Assembly (NCBI GenBank): GCA_029721435.1
Contig: CM056583.1
Span: forward strand, 91,617,620-91,681,619
Length of the DNA: 64,000 bases
Reading direction: 5' to 3'
DNA from: Gymnothorax reevesii
Lineage: Eukaryota > Chordata > Actinopteri > Anguilliformes > Muraenidae
The notes beneath the pieces are model-generated. The model was not told the origin of the DNA. It did not search any database and saw nothing but the letters and a program-made list of their open reading frames with translations. Within the stretch, counting starts at the first letter, position 1. Each line of letters opens with the position of its first letter. Below, in pieces: positions 1 through 11,610 of the stretch. The position numbers were made by a program, and so were the translations under genes.

Positions 1-25
1 ACACACACACACACACACACAAACA

Positions 26-114
<89 letters not shown>
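1..114. repeat. (CA)n microsatellite at window edge
   Basis: Nearly pure CA dinucleotide run with one or two interruptions. It continues off the left edge of the window. Confidence 0.98.
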
Positions 115-118
<4 letters not shown>

Positions 119-795
119 TAACCAGGATCTGCCACCATGAAATCAGCCTCTGGCCTCACACCTTGATGATTAAAGCCTGATTAAGCTGTCTGTCACTCCC
201 CATGTCAAACACACAGGAGCTGCAGTGAGTGAGAGGCGCCCTGAGGGCCGACTGAGGAGAGGCCATCTGCCGCAGCAGCGTGTTCTCATCTGAAACACAG
301 CCAGCGGATTATCAATTAATTGGAAGGAGGTCATCCACACCAGCTGCAGGGCAGCGCACTGTCAGGAACATACTGCTTAGCTCAGCGCGGGAGACTCACT
401 GCCGTATAATGAGCCCCCCCGTGGTCCCTATTTCTAAAACAGTGTCCCTGTCAAGACAAACTGAACGCGCAATACAATTTAATAACTCCGTTTTGAGTTG
501 ACTTTACTGCCTCTCTCCCTCGTCTGGCACTACGCGCGGGCGAACAGAGAGCGCTCTAATTAAATAGCGAGGCTGGCTGTTTATTCACTGCCAGCAATAA
601 AACACTTTCTTTGCCAATTAATGCAAGTGCTGATCCGGTATCCAATGTTTATTCAAGGCTGCACTAAGGGCCTATAGTTTGTCTCTGCAGACCCGGAGGC
701 TGAAGATTCAGACCCGCAGTTCTGGAACCGCATTTCTCGGACCTTAGGTTTTCTGTGATAGCGCCACAGGGTTAGGGTTATGGTTAAGGCTAGGG
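115..795. other. Non-coding stretch, possible conserved regulatory DNA
   Basis: No gene is recognised here. The part around 545-640 is rich in TAATTA/AATTAA-type homeodomain cores in moderately complex, non-repetitive sequence, the look of vertebrate conserved non-coding elements near developmental genes. This is an impression from composition only; cross-species alignment would decide it. Confidence 0.2.
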
Positions 796-1501
796 CAGTG
801 GTTCTCAAACTCATTCCTGGCGCCCCACTGTGTTCGCTGGTTTTTGTTACAACCACAACTGCAATCTTAGAATTTTAACAAGGTGTCGATTTGTCTTAAT
901 CAACTGCCTTCCATGTTTAGAACAGGCATTCAGCAGCTTTAGCTGCATTTTCATGGACACATCCACTGTGCCACGAAGAGTAATGACCCTCAAACATTAG
1001 GCTTATTTTTCCATATTGTGAGGATTTTTTTCTGAACAGATCGAATTAGACTCTGAGAAAAGCAGTAAACTCCAAATTGGGTTGCTGAACGAGGGTGTTT
1101 TGAATTCTTCCAAAATAATTTGCCTGAACTTAATGAAATGAAACATATGTGACTTTACTGTTTGCTAAATAAATTGTTGGTTTTTGCAACCGTGTTGACA
1201 GTTTCACCGATGAGAAACCTATTGATTGTTTATGTTAATTAAAGGTTCGGTCAAATCATTTCCCTCAGCATTTATTTATTCTGGTTTCTAACGTATCTTA
1301 CTGTGGAAATTAAATTTTAATTCTTCATGGCATGTGCAGATTTGTCAAATGTGGCTTAAGAGGACAAATAACTGCTCTAAACATAAATGCACCTAATTCA
1401 GGCAAATCAACAGCTTGTTAAAATTCTAAGATTGCAACTTTGGTCGGAACAAAAAACAAGAATACAGAGTGAGGCATCCGGATTGAGCTTGAGAACCACT
1501 C
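796..1501. mobile_element. hAT-type MITE, copy 1
   Basis: The element starts CAGTGGTTCTCAAACT and ends with the inverted form GAGAACCACT. Sub-terminal GGCGCC-like and TTTTGTT...CACAACTGCAAT stretches are also inverted at the other end. The same family recurs at 11863-13905, 53540-53929 and 57185-57822. There is no coding capacity, so it is non-autonomous. The terminal sequence is of the hAT (Charlie-like) kind. No clear 8-bp target duplication is seen for this copy. Confidence 0.8.
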
Positions 1502-1834
1502 ATAAGCGGCTTTCGGAAAGCACGCGGTTTGGACGGCGCTCTGCGCTGGGCACGGCGCGTACTGTGTTGAGCTGCTTTCAGAGTGGGCGCCGATTAGGGC
1601 GCAGGCATGCGCGTTGTGCACGTATGTGGCGCTGGTTGCTATGCGACCGACACAGACGTTAGGAAGTAGTTCGTTCTGAAGCATTTTTTCTCTGGCGGAC
1701 AATAGACCCACTAACAGCCGACGTCATCAAAAAGATGCGTGCGCATCTTGGCAACGGAAGTAGCGGTCTCCCCAATTCAGTCTTACAAGTTATGAATCTG
1801 CAAACATTGAATTAGATATTTTACCAGCACCAAA
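1502..1834 (+). promoter_or_regulatory. CpG-rich promoter-like segment upstream of THAP exon
   Basis: CpG density rises sharply against the AT-rich surroundings. The segment holds GCATGCGC and TGCGCATC (NRF1-like), GGTTGCTATG and TTGGCAACGG (X-box-like) and CGGAAGT (ETS core). It ends at the ATG of a THAP-type exon, so it could be that exon's CpG promoter. This is an inference from motif content and position only. Confidence 0.4.
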
Positions 1835-1938
1835 ATGTCTGGTTGTTGCCTGAACGGCTGTCAGAATTCATATTTCATTGATGGACTCAAGTTTTATAGG
1901 ATTCCGAGAGGATCACATCCGTATAACTCCCACTGGCC
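1835..1938 (+). CDS. First exon of a THAP-domain gene (fragment)
   Basis: Reading from ATG 1835 gives the start of a THAP zinc finger: MSGCCLNGC with the C-x(2-4)-C pair, followed by the typical KFYRIPRGSHP stretch and a tryptophan near the end. The frame meets GTAAGC at 1939, a good splice donor. It lies at the point where THAP exon 1 often ends, so this looks like an exon rather than a truncated ORF; without splicing a stop follows immediately. The later THAP half (C-x2-H, HPDYVPS) was not found downstream before 6 kb. THAP proteins are DNA-binding host factors or P-element/Harbinger-like transposase relatives; which applies here cannot be told. It could also be a relic exon. Confidence 0.55.
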
Positions 1939-1940
1939 GT

Positions 1941-4900
1941 AAGCGAAGCATCAAGTCAAACTTTGAACGCTGCCTTGATGTTTTTAAACGCCCACTGAAA
2001 GCGTCAGCCACATCAACATTGACAACTGTCAACAAGGCCGAGAAGCCATGGGTGTCACTCTCAAAATATTCATCAAGACGTTTAATAACGTTTAATATTG
2101 AAAATGCCGACCAATAAAGCTTATTTTAAGTGATGAAAAAGTGCAACGTTGTGGTAACTGTGCACTATGTTATATACAGGCATAATTTTCCTCCTAAATT
2201 TAGCTGTCTAGTAAATTAATATTATGATTCACTTTACTTCACCCAGCTGCAAATTAGCTAGCTGGCTAACTTAGCAGTGTTGAATTCTTACCAATGTACC
2301 CTGAGTTAGGCTCTGTCTATCTGTAGATCGCTTGATAACTTAACCCCTTTGTGCAGAAGCCAAATTTGGCTATTTTTGGGTTACCCACTTTAATGCTGTA
2401 TAATTCAAGATTTAAGCTTCATAAAGAGGAAAAATGTGGCTCAATTCTGAAAAGACACTTACAGCATTTAGAATTACATAGTATTTCAGTTAATTTTCAT
2501 GATTATGGTAGAGAAAATGAGCTGCAAACATAAAAAATCTTCATGAGAATTCACCATTGAAATCGCAAAAAAAAAAATTCTGAGGATTGATAAACTGCTG
2601 GGGCTTAAAACTATACATTTCTGGGATCATAAACTCCTTGACCACAAGTACAATTCATCTTCAACATTACATTCTAGATTACCTACATGCTTTTAGCCAA
2701 ATTATACAGCTACCCAAGTGTCTCCCCGAAGTCTCAAAATGAAGTCCTGTCAAATCATAAAAAAATCATGTATATAACACAAATAAAGTTTTAAGGCATG
2801 AAATTTAATAAGAACAAATGATTTTCTGGTTGAGTTTAGTATGAATTTATCAATCTCAGGGCAGTTGAATACCAATGGTCACCAGTAACCACTCCAAACA
2901 CAAAATATGCCTTTTCTCCATAATAAAGTTTAGAGTTTTGGCCATTTTACTTCAAAGTGCCCCAAGCCAGCACAAACACGCATTAAATAAACTTCTTATT
3001 AAACGGTTAGAACATTCACCCTGTAATGGAAGCTACCAGTCCCCTCTTCTAAGCTCACAAACTCATTTCATTACTTATACGGAACAAGTGCAACTCATTA
3101 CTCAGTAATATCTGAATTCTGAAATATACCTTATTTTAACAGAACAGACACTCCACTTTCAGGGAACAATCCATTGCCTCCCTGGATTCAAAAGAAACGT
3201 GCAATGAACGTACCAGGGGGTCCATCCAAATGCACGGGCAGTTTGCGTTTTAAACAGGAAAAAAACCTCGACATTCGACTTTGTTGAGTACGTATACATT
3301 CCAAAAACAACAACAACAACAACAAATAACAAAGTAGCAGCCTCACCTTTCTCATGAATCCCTTCTCCAGAGACCGATCCAATAGCAGAAACCCTCCGGT
3401 CCTGTTTCATTCTAAATAATTCCAATTGACCATATCCTTATCTCATTTAAATCCCGTGAATGTAACTGGACACTTCAAGGCCAGTTTTGCGAACGCGTTT
3501 TCTATAAATCGCGTCTATTTTAACCGCGTAATGTGCATAACGTAGACAGGATACAACCGAGCCTGCTGATACGCATAGGTTTGTATGCTCTCTGTTTGTC
3601 CAATCAATTAGTTTCACTTACTCTAAAATGTTTAAACACTCGGGAATTGGATAAGAAACGAGCCAATCCATACATTTTTACCAGGGTAGCTTCACAGGGC
3701 ATGAAGTGTAACTATCCAATTACGCAGAAGAGCTTGAGCGTATGGTTGAGTGGTTAGCTATCAACGCCAGTACTCGGGTGGATATAAAGAAGCGCTGAAT
3801 TTGTCAATGAATGGATCTGCGCGTAAATCCACGGTAGGGAACAACGAATTTTTTTGTATGTGACGACTGTAATTAACAGTAGAATGTGAGAGAATCAATA
3901 CCATGTCGATTTTTTTGCCTCAGAAAACTGATTTTTCTGAACCATTATTTGGAATACTGTTGGCTCACTGTGGCTTATCTGGTTGCTACGGAGGATAACG
4001 ATTTTTTCTGTGTCAAGATATCGTTTTTTTAAACTGCTGGATCGATACTATAGGCAAGGATACTGACCAGTTTGCACATCAGGCTTAGCTGAGGAGTTTA
4101 ATTCATGCAGCTCTTGAAAAACCGGGAGTGGAGTGAACTTCACCGTATTCAGAACCGCGTTCGAGGTCTGCTTGCTTGTGAACATTCAATAACTGATCCG
4201 GGGGTGCCATTTAGTGATCGAGTACAGTAACAGCGTACTTCCAATTTGCAGGTCTATAGATGCGGGCGTCTACGTCTGCAGAAAGGGGTTAAATGTGCAC
4301 AAAATAATGGATTTCCTCTCAAAACGGCAACCTGGTTAAAAAGTAGGTATATGGGTTTCGACAACTGCATGTGAGGTTTCCGTGTGTGCCACCCACCATG
4401 ACAAGGCGAAATCGTTAAATAGCTAACCTAAAAGACAGATGCATTTCTACTGAGTTGACGTTCAAGAAATTGAGCAATAGCGAAAAGTCAAAATCTGAAG
4501 CGTGTCACACGCTGCCATTGGGCTTTGCTCCATTGAAATTAATGTAACCAATTTTTAAACGCACGTCTCACGGTTACAGACATTAAATGAAATATGTGAG
4601 AATAATGGTAAACCGAAGCAGATTTCATGTTTGCATGACAACTACGCAGTCAAACTCGCTAGCTAGCAAGCGAACAATACAAAATAATACTTAGCCTGCC
4701 ATGCTTGTACAATTAGCTGTCAGGAAGTAGTTTTCTGTATATTCATATCTCATTATAACCCATGTCTCATACACAGAGATGCCAAGCCTCACGCATTCGG
4801 CGTAGGCCTTACACATTTTTTAGGCTTATTCACCATAGTCCGTAATTATTCATTGAATGTTTAATGAGATTCTCGTGTGGAATTAGAATCCTTGTGCATT

Positions 4901-6009
4901 TAGGTTTTCGTATCACTTGCGTACAGGTGCACCTTATCACAAGTCACATGGAAAGCAATTATGACTCTTTACTCAGGGATTGGAAACAATGCACGTTTTT
5001 CGTGATCGTTTTAATGAAATAAGACCATTTGAAACGTTTTTATGCAATTCCATTGCATTTAATCCCTCAGTACAGACAAGCCTGAGAATTCCCGAGTCAT
5101 AATCGATTTCCGTGTCATTCGTGGGGAAATCCACCGTAATGCACATGAATCTGATTAACTTGATGCACAATGACTTAAATTTTGCAAGTGAATTTCTTCA
5201 GTGCGCTTTGATTGAATAATTGCTGACTACGGCACAGAAACGTGATGCCACTGAGGAGAAACTCACGCCGACGACGTAATGGCATCTCTGCATTCATGGC
5301 GGTTTTATGCCCTTGTGTTTGACTACGAAGGACCTCTGATTTCGAGACCGAAAACTCCAAGTCTGTCGTGGTATTTGACATTCTGCTTATGTCCGCAGAT
5401 AACACAGTCATAAGCATCCAGCGACTTGTATGCTCGTAGTTCCTCCCTAGTGTACACGGTAGGTTTCTCAATCAAATGGGTGTAAGCCTATATCAGGCCA
5501 CGGAATACTGGGCCACTAACTAACGTCATCTACTCACTCACTGATACCATATGGATCTGGAAATTGGTTGCCATTTGTCAAAGTTAATTTGTTTAGGTAG
5601 AATTCACGATCTTTGATGGCTAATGCCCTCGCATAGCTTGACAAGCTATTATGCTCTGGCTGAAGTTGTTACGATGTTGCGATATGCACGCAGCCAGTCC
5701 CGTTTCTATGCAGGCACATTTAGTGGCCGTTTGCGGTCTCTCCTATAAAATGCCATTTTAATTCATTGAATAAAAAAAAAACACTGCAAGATAAGGGGGG
5801 GGGCAAAATGACTTCTGATAAAAAGAGGTGGGGACACTTCCCCCCCTAAACTGACACCTATGCGCATAAGAAAGGTTTTAATATTTGTTAATGGCATTGT
5901 GTTAGCTTCCTCAAAGCAAATATGAACAAACCTGCTGTCTTGTGCGCATTTTAAATTCGGTGCACTGAGCAATAATGTCGTGGATGGAACTGGCGCGCCA
6001 GTCTACCGT
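1941..6009. other. AT-rich non-coding stretch, no gene recognised
   Basis: Short open frames here (all under 100 codons) have no recognisable motif. A small (CAA)n run lies at about 3305-3326, and A-runs at about 2568 and 5769. A 14-bp perfect palindrome ACTGGCGCGCCAGT lies at 5989-6002, just before a MITE end. I see no RNA gene and no exon of the THAP gene. Confidence 0.5.
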
Positions 6010-6032
6010 TTAAGGCTGATACATACTCCACA

Positions 6033-8688
6033 TGTATCACCCCTCTTTGAATCGCCACCTTATCGTGGTGGAGGGGTTTGAGCACCTGGATGATCCTAGG
6101 AGCTATGTTGTCTGGGGCTTATTTGCCCCTGGTAGAGTCTCCCAGGGCAAACAGGTCCTAGGTGACAGGTCAGACAAAGAGCGATTCGAAAACCCCTAAT
6201 GAATGTCAAAAAATTAAGGATGCTTACGTCGCTCGGATTGGCGTCACCGGGACCCCACCCTGGAGCCAGGCCTGCGGTTGGGGTTGGTAGGCGAGCGCCT
6301 GGTGGTCGGGCCTCCGCTCACAGGACCCGCCCGGGCATAGCCCGAATGAGCGACGTGGGCCCGCCATCCCGTAGGCCCAATGATCGACTTTGTGATCGTG
6401 TCATCTGACCTTCGGCCGTATGTCTTGGACACTCGGGTGAAGAGAGGGGCTGAGCTGTCCACTGATCACCACCTGGTGGTGAGTTGGATTCGCTGCCGGA
6501 GGAGGAAGCTGGACAGACTTAGCAGGCCTAAACGTGTTGTGAGGGTTTGTTGGGAACATCTAGCGGTACCCTCTGTCAGAGGGGTTTTCAACTCTCATCT
6601 CCCGGAGAGCTTTGACCAGATCCCAAGGGAGGCTGGAGACATTGAGTCTGAATGCACCATGTTCTCCACCTCCATTGTTGACGCGGCTGTTTGGAGCTGT
6701 GGCCGTAAGGTTTCCGGTGCCTGTCGTGGCGGCAATCCCCAAACCTGGTGGTGGACACCGGAAGTAAGGGATGCCGTCAAGCTGAAGAAGGAGTCTTACC
6801 GAGCTTGGCAAGCTCGCGGGACGCCTGAGGCAGCTGACCGGTACCGGCAGGCTAAGCGTGCTGCGGCCCGGGCGGTGGCGGAAGCAAAAACTTGGGTATG
6901 GGAAAAGTTCGGGGAGGCCATGGAGGATGACTATCGGTCGGCCCCGAAGAAATTCTGGCAAACCGTCCGGCGCCTCAGGAAGGGGGAAAGCAGTACCCTG
7001 CCAACACTGTCTACAGTGGAGGTGGGGAGTTGTTGACTTCCACTGGGGATATTGTCGGTCGATGGAAGGAATACTTCGAGGACCTCCTCAATCCCGCTGT
7101 TACGCCTTCCGTAGAGAAAGCAGAGGCTGAGGACTTGGAGGCTGACTCATCCATCACTCGGGCTGAAGTCACTGAGGTAGTTCGGCAGCTCCTCGGTGGC
7201 AAGGCACTGGGGGTGGGTGAGATCCACCCTGAGTACCTCAAGTCTCTGGATGTAGTAGGGCTGTCTTGGTTGACACGCCTCTACAGCATTGCGTGGCAGT
7301 CGGGGCCAGTGCCTCTGGATTGGCAGACCGGGGTGGTGGTTCCTCTATTTAAGAAGGGGGACCGGAGGGTGTGCTCCAACTATAGGGGGATCACACTTCT
7401 CAGCCTCCCGGGTAAAGTCTATTCCAGGGTGCTGGAGAATCTGGCCGATAGTCGAACCTCGGATTCAGGAGGAACAATGCGGTTTTCGTCCTGGTCGTGG
7501 AACACTGGACCAGCTCTATACCCTCCGCAGGGTGCTTGAGGGTGCTTGGGAGTTTGCCCAACCTGTTCACATGTGTTTTGTGGACTTGGAGAAGGCATTC
7601 GATCGTGTCCCTCGTGGCATCCTGTGGGAGGTGCTTCGGGAGTATGGAGTCCGGGGCCCCCCACTAAGGGTCGTGCGGTCTCTGTATGACCGGAGCAGGA
7701 GCTTGGTTCGCATTGCCGGCAGTAAGTCAGACCTGTTCCCAGTGCATGTTTGACTCCGGCAGGGCTGCCCTTTGTCACCGGTTCTGTTCATTATTTTTAT
7801 GGACGGAATTTCTTGGCGCAGCCAGGGGGCGGAAGGAGTCCGGTTTGGGGACCACAGGATCTCATCTCTGCTTTTTGCGGATGATGTTGTACTGTTGGCT
7901 CCTTCGAACCAGGACCTTCAGCATGCACTGGGGCGGTTTGCAGCCGAGTGTGAAGCGGCTGGGATGAGAATCAGCACCTCCAAGTTCGAGGCCATGGTTC
8001 TCGACCGGAAAAAGGTGATCTGTCCCCTCTGGGTTAGAGGAGAGTTCTTGCCTCTAGTGGAGGAGTTCAAGTATCTTGGGGTCTTGTTCACGAGTGAGGG
8101 AAGGATGGAGCGTGAGATTGACAGACGGATCGGTGCAGCAGCAGCAGTAATGCGATCATTGTACCGATCTGTCGTGGTGAAGAAGGAGCTGAGCCGAAAG
8201 GCAAAGCTCTCGATTTACCAGTCAATCTACGTTCCTACCCTCACCTATGGCCATGAACTCTGGGTCATGACCGAAAGAACCAGATCTCGGGTACAAGTGG
8301 CTGAAATGGGTTTCCACCGCAGGGTGGCGGGCCGCTCCCTTAGAGATAGGGTGAGGAGCTCTGTCACCCGGTAGGAGCTCAGAGTAGAGCCGCTGCTCCT
8401 CCACGTCGAGAGGGGCCAGCTGGGGTGGCTCGGGCATCTTTATCGGATGCCCCCTGGACGCCTTCCTGGGAAGGTGTTCCGGGCATGCCCCACCGAGAGG
8501 AGGCCTCGGGGAAGACCCAGGACACGCTGGAGGGATTATGTCTCTCGGCTGGCCTGGGAACGCCTCGGGATACCCCCGGAAGAACTGGAGGAAGTGTCCA
8601 GGGAGAGGGAAGTCTGGGCATCCGTGCTTAGACTGCTGCCCCCGCGACCCGGCCCCGGATAAGCGGTTGAAGATGGATGGATGGATGG
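6033..8688 (+). mobile_element. Rex3-like RTE-clade LINE, full 3' end, internally deleted
   Basis: The 5' non-coding part starts at about 6033 (GAATCGCCACCTTATCGTGG). It is followed by a truncated endonuclease, a reverse transcriptase and a GATG-repeat tail at about 8672-8688, the tail described for fish Rex3. A 12-bp target duplication (6021-6032 and 8689-8700, one mismatch) flanks it. The 5' leader jumps at about 6378 straight into the C-terminal part of the endonuclease, so an internal segment was lost before or after insertion. Confidence 0.88.
6379..8660 (+). pseudogene. Rex3-like endonuclease/reverse transcriptase, broken ORF
   Basis: The coding remains read in order: the endonuclease C-terminus (IDFVIVSS; DHHLVVSW at about 6465-6490), a linker, and reverse transcriptase blocks. 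The RT blocks include PLFKKGDRRVCSNYRGITL (about 7340-7400), FVDLEKAFDRVPR (about 7577-7615), LRQGCPLSPVLF (about 7753-7790), the catalytic FADD box at 7874-7885 and SEAMVLDRKK-type C-terminal sequence. The end is RLLPPRPGPG followed by a stop at 8660. It is dead: frameshifts near 6985 and 7450, a TGA at about 7751 just before LRQGCP, a TAG at about 8371, and the N-terminal endonuclease is missing. The intact family protein makes LINE RNP for target-primed reverse transcription. RTE membership is from remembered family features (GATG tail, motif wording), not a search. Confidence 0.88.
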
Positions 8689-8792
8689 ACATGCTCCACA
8701 AATTTGTTCTTGTTCTCGATGCTGCAAGAACAAAATGACTTCATATAATAAGTTCTTGCAGCTAGTTCCTGACACATCATCTGGGCAGAACT

Positions 8793-9133
8793 AGTCTGGG
8801 GCCGTTTAGTGGCTGTTTTGGTAAGCAACCAGAACCAGGGCAAGAGAGACAGGATCTGGAATTTGATGGATGCGCTAAGCTAATAAAAATGTGGTGAAAC
8901 TTTTTAATTTAAAGAATATAATTTTGTACGTCCATGTTCAAATGAATAAGTGTTTCAAAACTGGAGACGGAAATCGATGGTGCGCCAGAATTAAAAGTTT
9001 AATTTTGGTGAACACTTTTACTTTGGTGAATTCCGGATTCGCTCTCTCGACCGGAACCAGAATCCTGACAAAATTCAGAGTGAATGGAAACCTGGCTCTT
9101 CGCCCCTGTATGAAGGGCCTGGTGACGCGAGGC
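8793..9133. other. Spacer between MITE copies
   Basis: Non-coding and AT-rich. No feature recognised. Confidence 0.5.
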
Positions 9134-9136
9134 TAA

Positions 9137-10259
9137 AGGCTGATTCATACTCCACAAGAACAGAGAAATTTGTTCTTGTTCTTGAAGCTGCAAGAACAAA
9201 ATGACGTCATTTTGTTCTCGCAGCCCTGGTTTCGGAGTTCTTGCAGCTTGTTTTCGACACATCATCTGGGCAGAACTTTTTTCTCGTGTGGCGTCTGAGA
9301 ACTGCTGTGTGATTGGTCAGAAAGATGGAGTGGGCGTGACCCTTTGACTTACCAAAGGGCTGTTTCAATGAACATGACAGACTGGATCGGATGGCCCGTC
9401 TTTTTCTGAGTGTTTCATTAAATGGTCGGTGGACTCTGTAGGACTCCAGAGGCGTCCTGAGACCCGGTCGGACAAAAAATATAACCCTAATATGTGGAGT
9501 TATTGTTTGATTTTGTCTGGAAGTGCAGACAGCCCAAAATATTTTGAGGATGGAAAGACAGTACCAATGCCCACAAAACCAAAATTAGACTAAACCCAGA
9601 AGCGGGGCTCTGTTAAATCTGTTCATGAATTTTTCTTACAACTACACATAATTTGTTATTATTATATATAATCTTCACAATGCTTGAAGATTTCACATTT
9701 TAATCGTTGGTACCGTACACCTCAAGTGCAACAAAAAGTGTTTTTATGCATGCTATGTGAACACTAATGGAGCACTGCCTAAGGTTAAACATCGTATTCG
9801 TGGTGCTTAGTGTGACCGAGAGTGGAGCTGCTTATCGCCCGACTGCTTAAGTGAATTCTGTAGAATGAGCGATTGGTTTTTTCTTTTTTCATTTAACGTT
9901 AACTTATTTCAAATAATTGAATGCGAAATAGCACAGCATTGCATCGCTGAAGTGTAAATTCACACGCAACTTCGAACGAACAGTGACGAACCGTCCGTCC
10001 GCGTGGGACCATGGTCGGACATCCTATTTTTGTTTTAGCGAAACACCTGATGGACATAGTCTGTCGAAGGTCCGACTTTTCAGTCGACAGATGGCCTGAC
10101 TCGGTCGGACAAGTAAAGTTTATTGAAACAGCCCAAAGGAGTTCGGGACTCGAGTTTCTCGTGAAGTATGAAATGTCCCGGTCAAAATGAACTTTGTTGT
10201 TCTCACAGCCCCGAGAACAGGATCAAATTTCTCTGTTATTTTTGAGTATGAATCAGCCT
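9137..10259. mobile_element. Harbinger-like MITE with nested insert
   Basis: Terminal inverted repeats begin AGGCTGATTCATACTCCACA and are mirrored at about 10215-10259 (ends GAGTATGAATCAGCCT). A TAA lies on both sides (9134-9136 and 10260-10262), a TWA-type 3-bp target duplication as in PIF/Harbinger. A 26-bp perfect palindrome centred on TGACGTCA lies at 9193-9218. The element is split by another TIR element at 9357-10134. It is non-coding. Confidence 0.8.
9357..10134. mobile_element. TIR element nested inside MITE
   Basis: Begins GGGCTGTTTCAATGAAC and ends GTTTATTGAAACAGCCC (16 of 17 bases inverted-complementary). The sister MITE at 10263-10476 lacks it, which confirms the insertion. The target duplication is AAA, or up to CCAAAGG depending on where the palindromic G/C end is cut. 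There is no coding capacity. The superfamily is not assigned. Confidence 0.75.
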
Positions 10260-10262
10260 TAA

Positions 10263-10476
10263 GGCAGAACTTTTTTGTGGTGAGGTGTGCGAGAACTGTT
10301 GTGTGATTGGTTAGAAAGATGGAGTAGGCGTAGCCCTTTGTGGACTTACCATGAGTTCGGCACTTGAGTTTCTCATGAAGTATTAAATGTCCCGGTTAAA
10401 ACGAACTTTGTTCTTGTTCTCGCAGCCCCGAGAACTAGAACAAATTTCTCTGCTCTTGTGGAGTATGTGTCAGCCT
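10263..10476. mobile_element. Second Harbinger-like MITE copy, left end missing
   Basis: It matches the MITE at 9137-10259 from GGCAGAACTTTTTT through the shared AAAGATGGAGT and GAGTTTCTC segments to the right TIR GAGTATGTGTCAGCCT. It abuts the previous copy directly and is about 214 bp long. It supplies the empty-site sequence that proves the nested insertion in its neighbour. Confidence 0.75.
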
Positions 10477-11402
10477 TTAGTCTTGTAATTGAGTAAATCA
10501 ATCCTCAGATTGCTAATCAGGCAAAGTAATAGAGTTATCGTTTGTTTAACAATGAGGATTCTGCCTACCCTAACTGACCTCCAACGGAATTTCACTTGTC
10601 ATCAGAGACATGGCAGCCGCCGTTAACGATATGCTACTTACATGGATAACAGCTGTTGTAGAAAAAAACTTACTTCGAGCAAGTGAATAAAGTGTTCCAC
10701 TGACCCTTGCAAATCTATCTCCAAAAAATACATCCATTTCCCAGAGTCTGATGTAATTGGGTTTATTGTAAATCCATCCAGATGAAGCACAGAGAAACCC
10801 AGGCTGGTCTGTGCAAACCACACAGCATCCACTCTTCATCAGTCACCCCACGCCCACTGCCCTCTGACCGTCCGAACCCTCATATTTATTGGCCTTTTGG
10901 CACATTTCTTTAAGTGGGATTAAACGTGACTCCCTCTACCTTAATCCAATATTATTGACTGTGATTGGTACATTGTCCTATAACAACCCCCCACCCTTAG
11001 TAACAAGTTTGTCATTACATAATAGTGTACCTTCATTTTCGTTCGTCAGGGACGCTCGAAGACCACACCTAAGTCTCCCAAACCTTGGGTTCACTAAAAG
11101 TTTAGCAAGTTATCTGAGGTCATGGATGGTTCCAGAACACTCAGATGCGCATTCTCAGGTAGTGGCACCAGGCTGACGGATATGTTCATTCCGGAAGGTT
11201 GGCTCATTAGGCTGGCTTTGAGGGTCCTGCAGAGTTTCTTTATCAGGTTTTCTGAAAGATTTTTGAGTTTTTACCTCTTTCTCAGCTCCAAACTCCCTGT
11301 CAGTATTTTTAAAGGGCCAAATGAACCTGGCTATGTTCTGTTGAACTGTGATTGCAGTAATTCTTTGATTTTTACAGTATTTAAGATTAATTTTCCGCCA
11401 AA
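10477..11402. other. Non-coding stretch
   Basis: No recognisable gene. Open frames up to about 100 codons have no motif I know. Confidence 0.45.
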
Positions 11403-11610
11403 GGTTCCACCGTCATCTTCCTAAGTCGTTATGAATTCTCTTTCAATCCTTTACCTCATGACGGGTTCCATCTTCATCTTCCTAAGTAATTACGAATTCC
11501 CCTTAACTACTTTCCTATACCTCATGACGAGTTCCATTGTCACCTTCCTTAGTCATCATTAATCCCCCTTTACACCCTTCCTTTACCTCATGACAAGTTC
11601 CATCGAGGTT
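11403..11610. repeat. Imperfect tandem repeat, about 65-bp unit, ~3 copies
   Basis: GTTCCA...CATCTTCCTAAGT followed by a CTTTACCTCATGAC block recurs with starts near 11403, 11465, 11530 and 11597 (spacing about 62, 65 and 67). Units are clearly diverged, so this is an old repeat. Confidence 0.75.

Larger units (their letters stand above)
6010..8792. mobile_element. Harbinger-like MITE split by a LINE
   Basis: The left piece (6010-6032) begins TAAGGCTGATACATACTCC and the right piece (8689-about 8792) continues with CTCCACAAATTTGTTCTTG and ACACATCATCTGGGCAGAAC. Both match the MITE at 9137-10259. The copy is interrupted by the Rex3-like LINE; the host segment ACATACTCCACA / ACATGCTCCACA is repeated on both sides of that insert. 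The far end of this MITE is lost. Confidence 0.75.
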
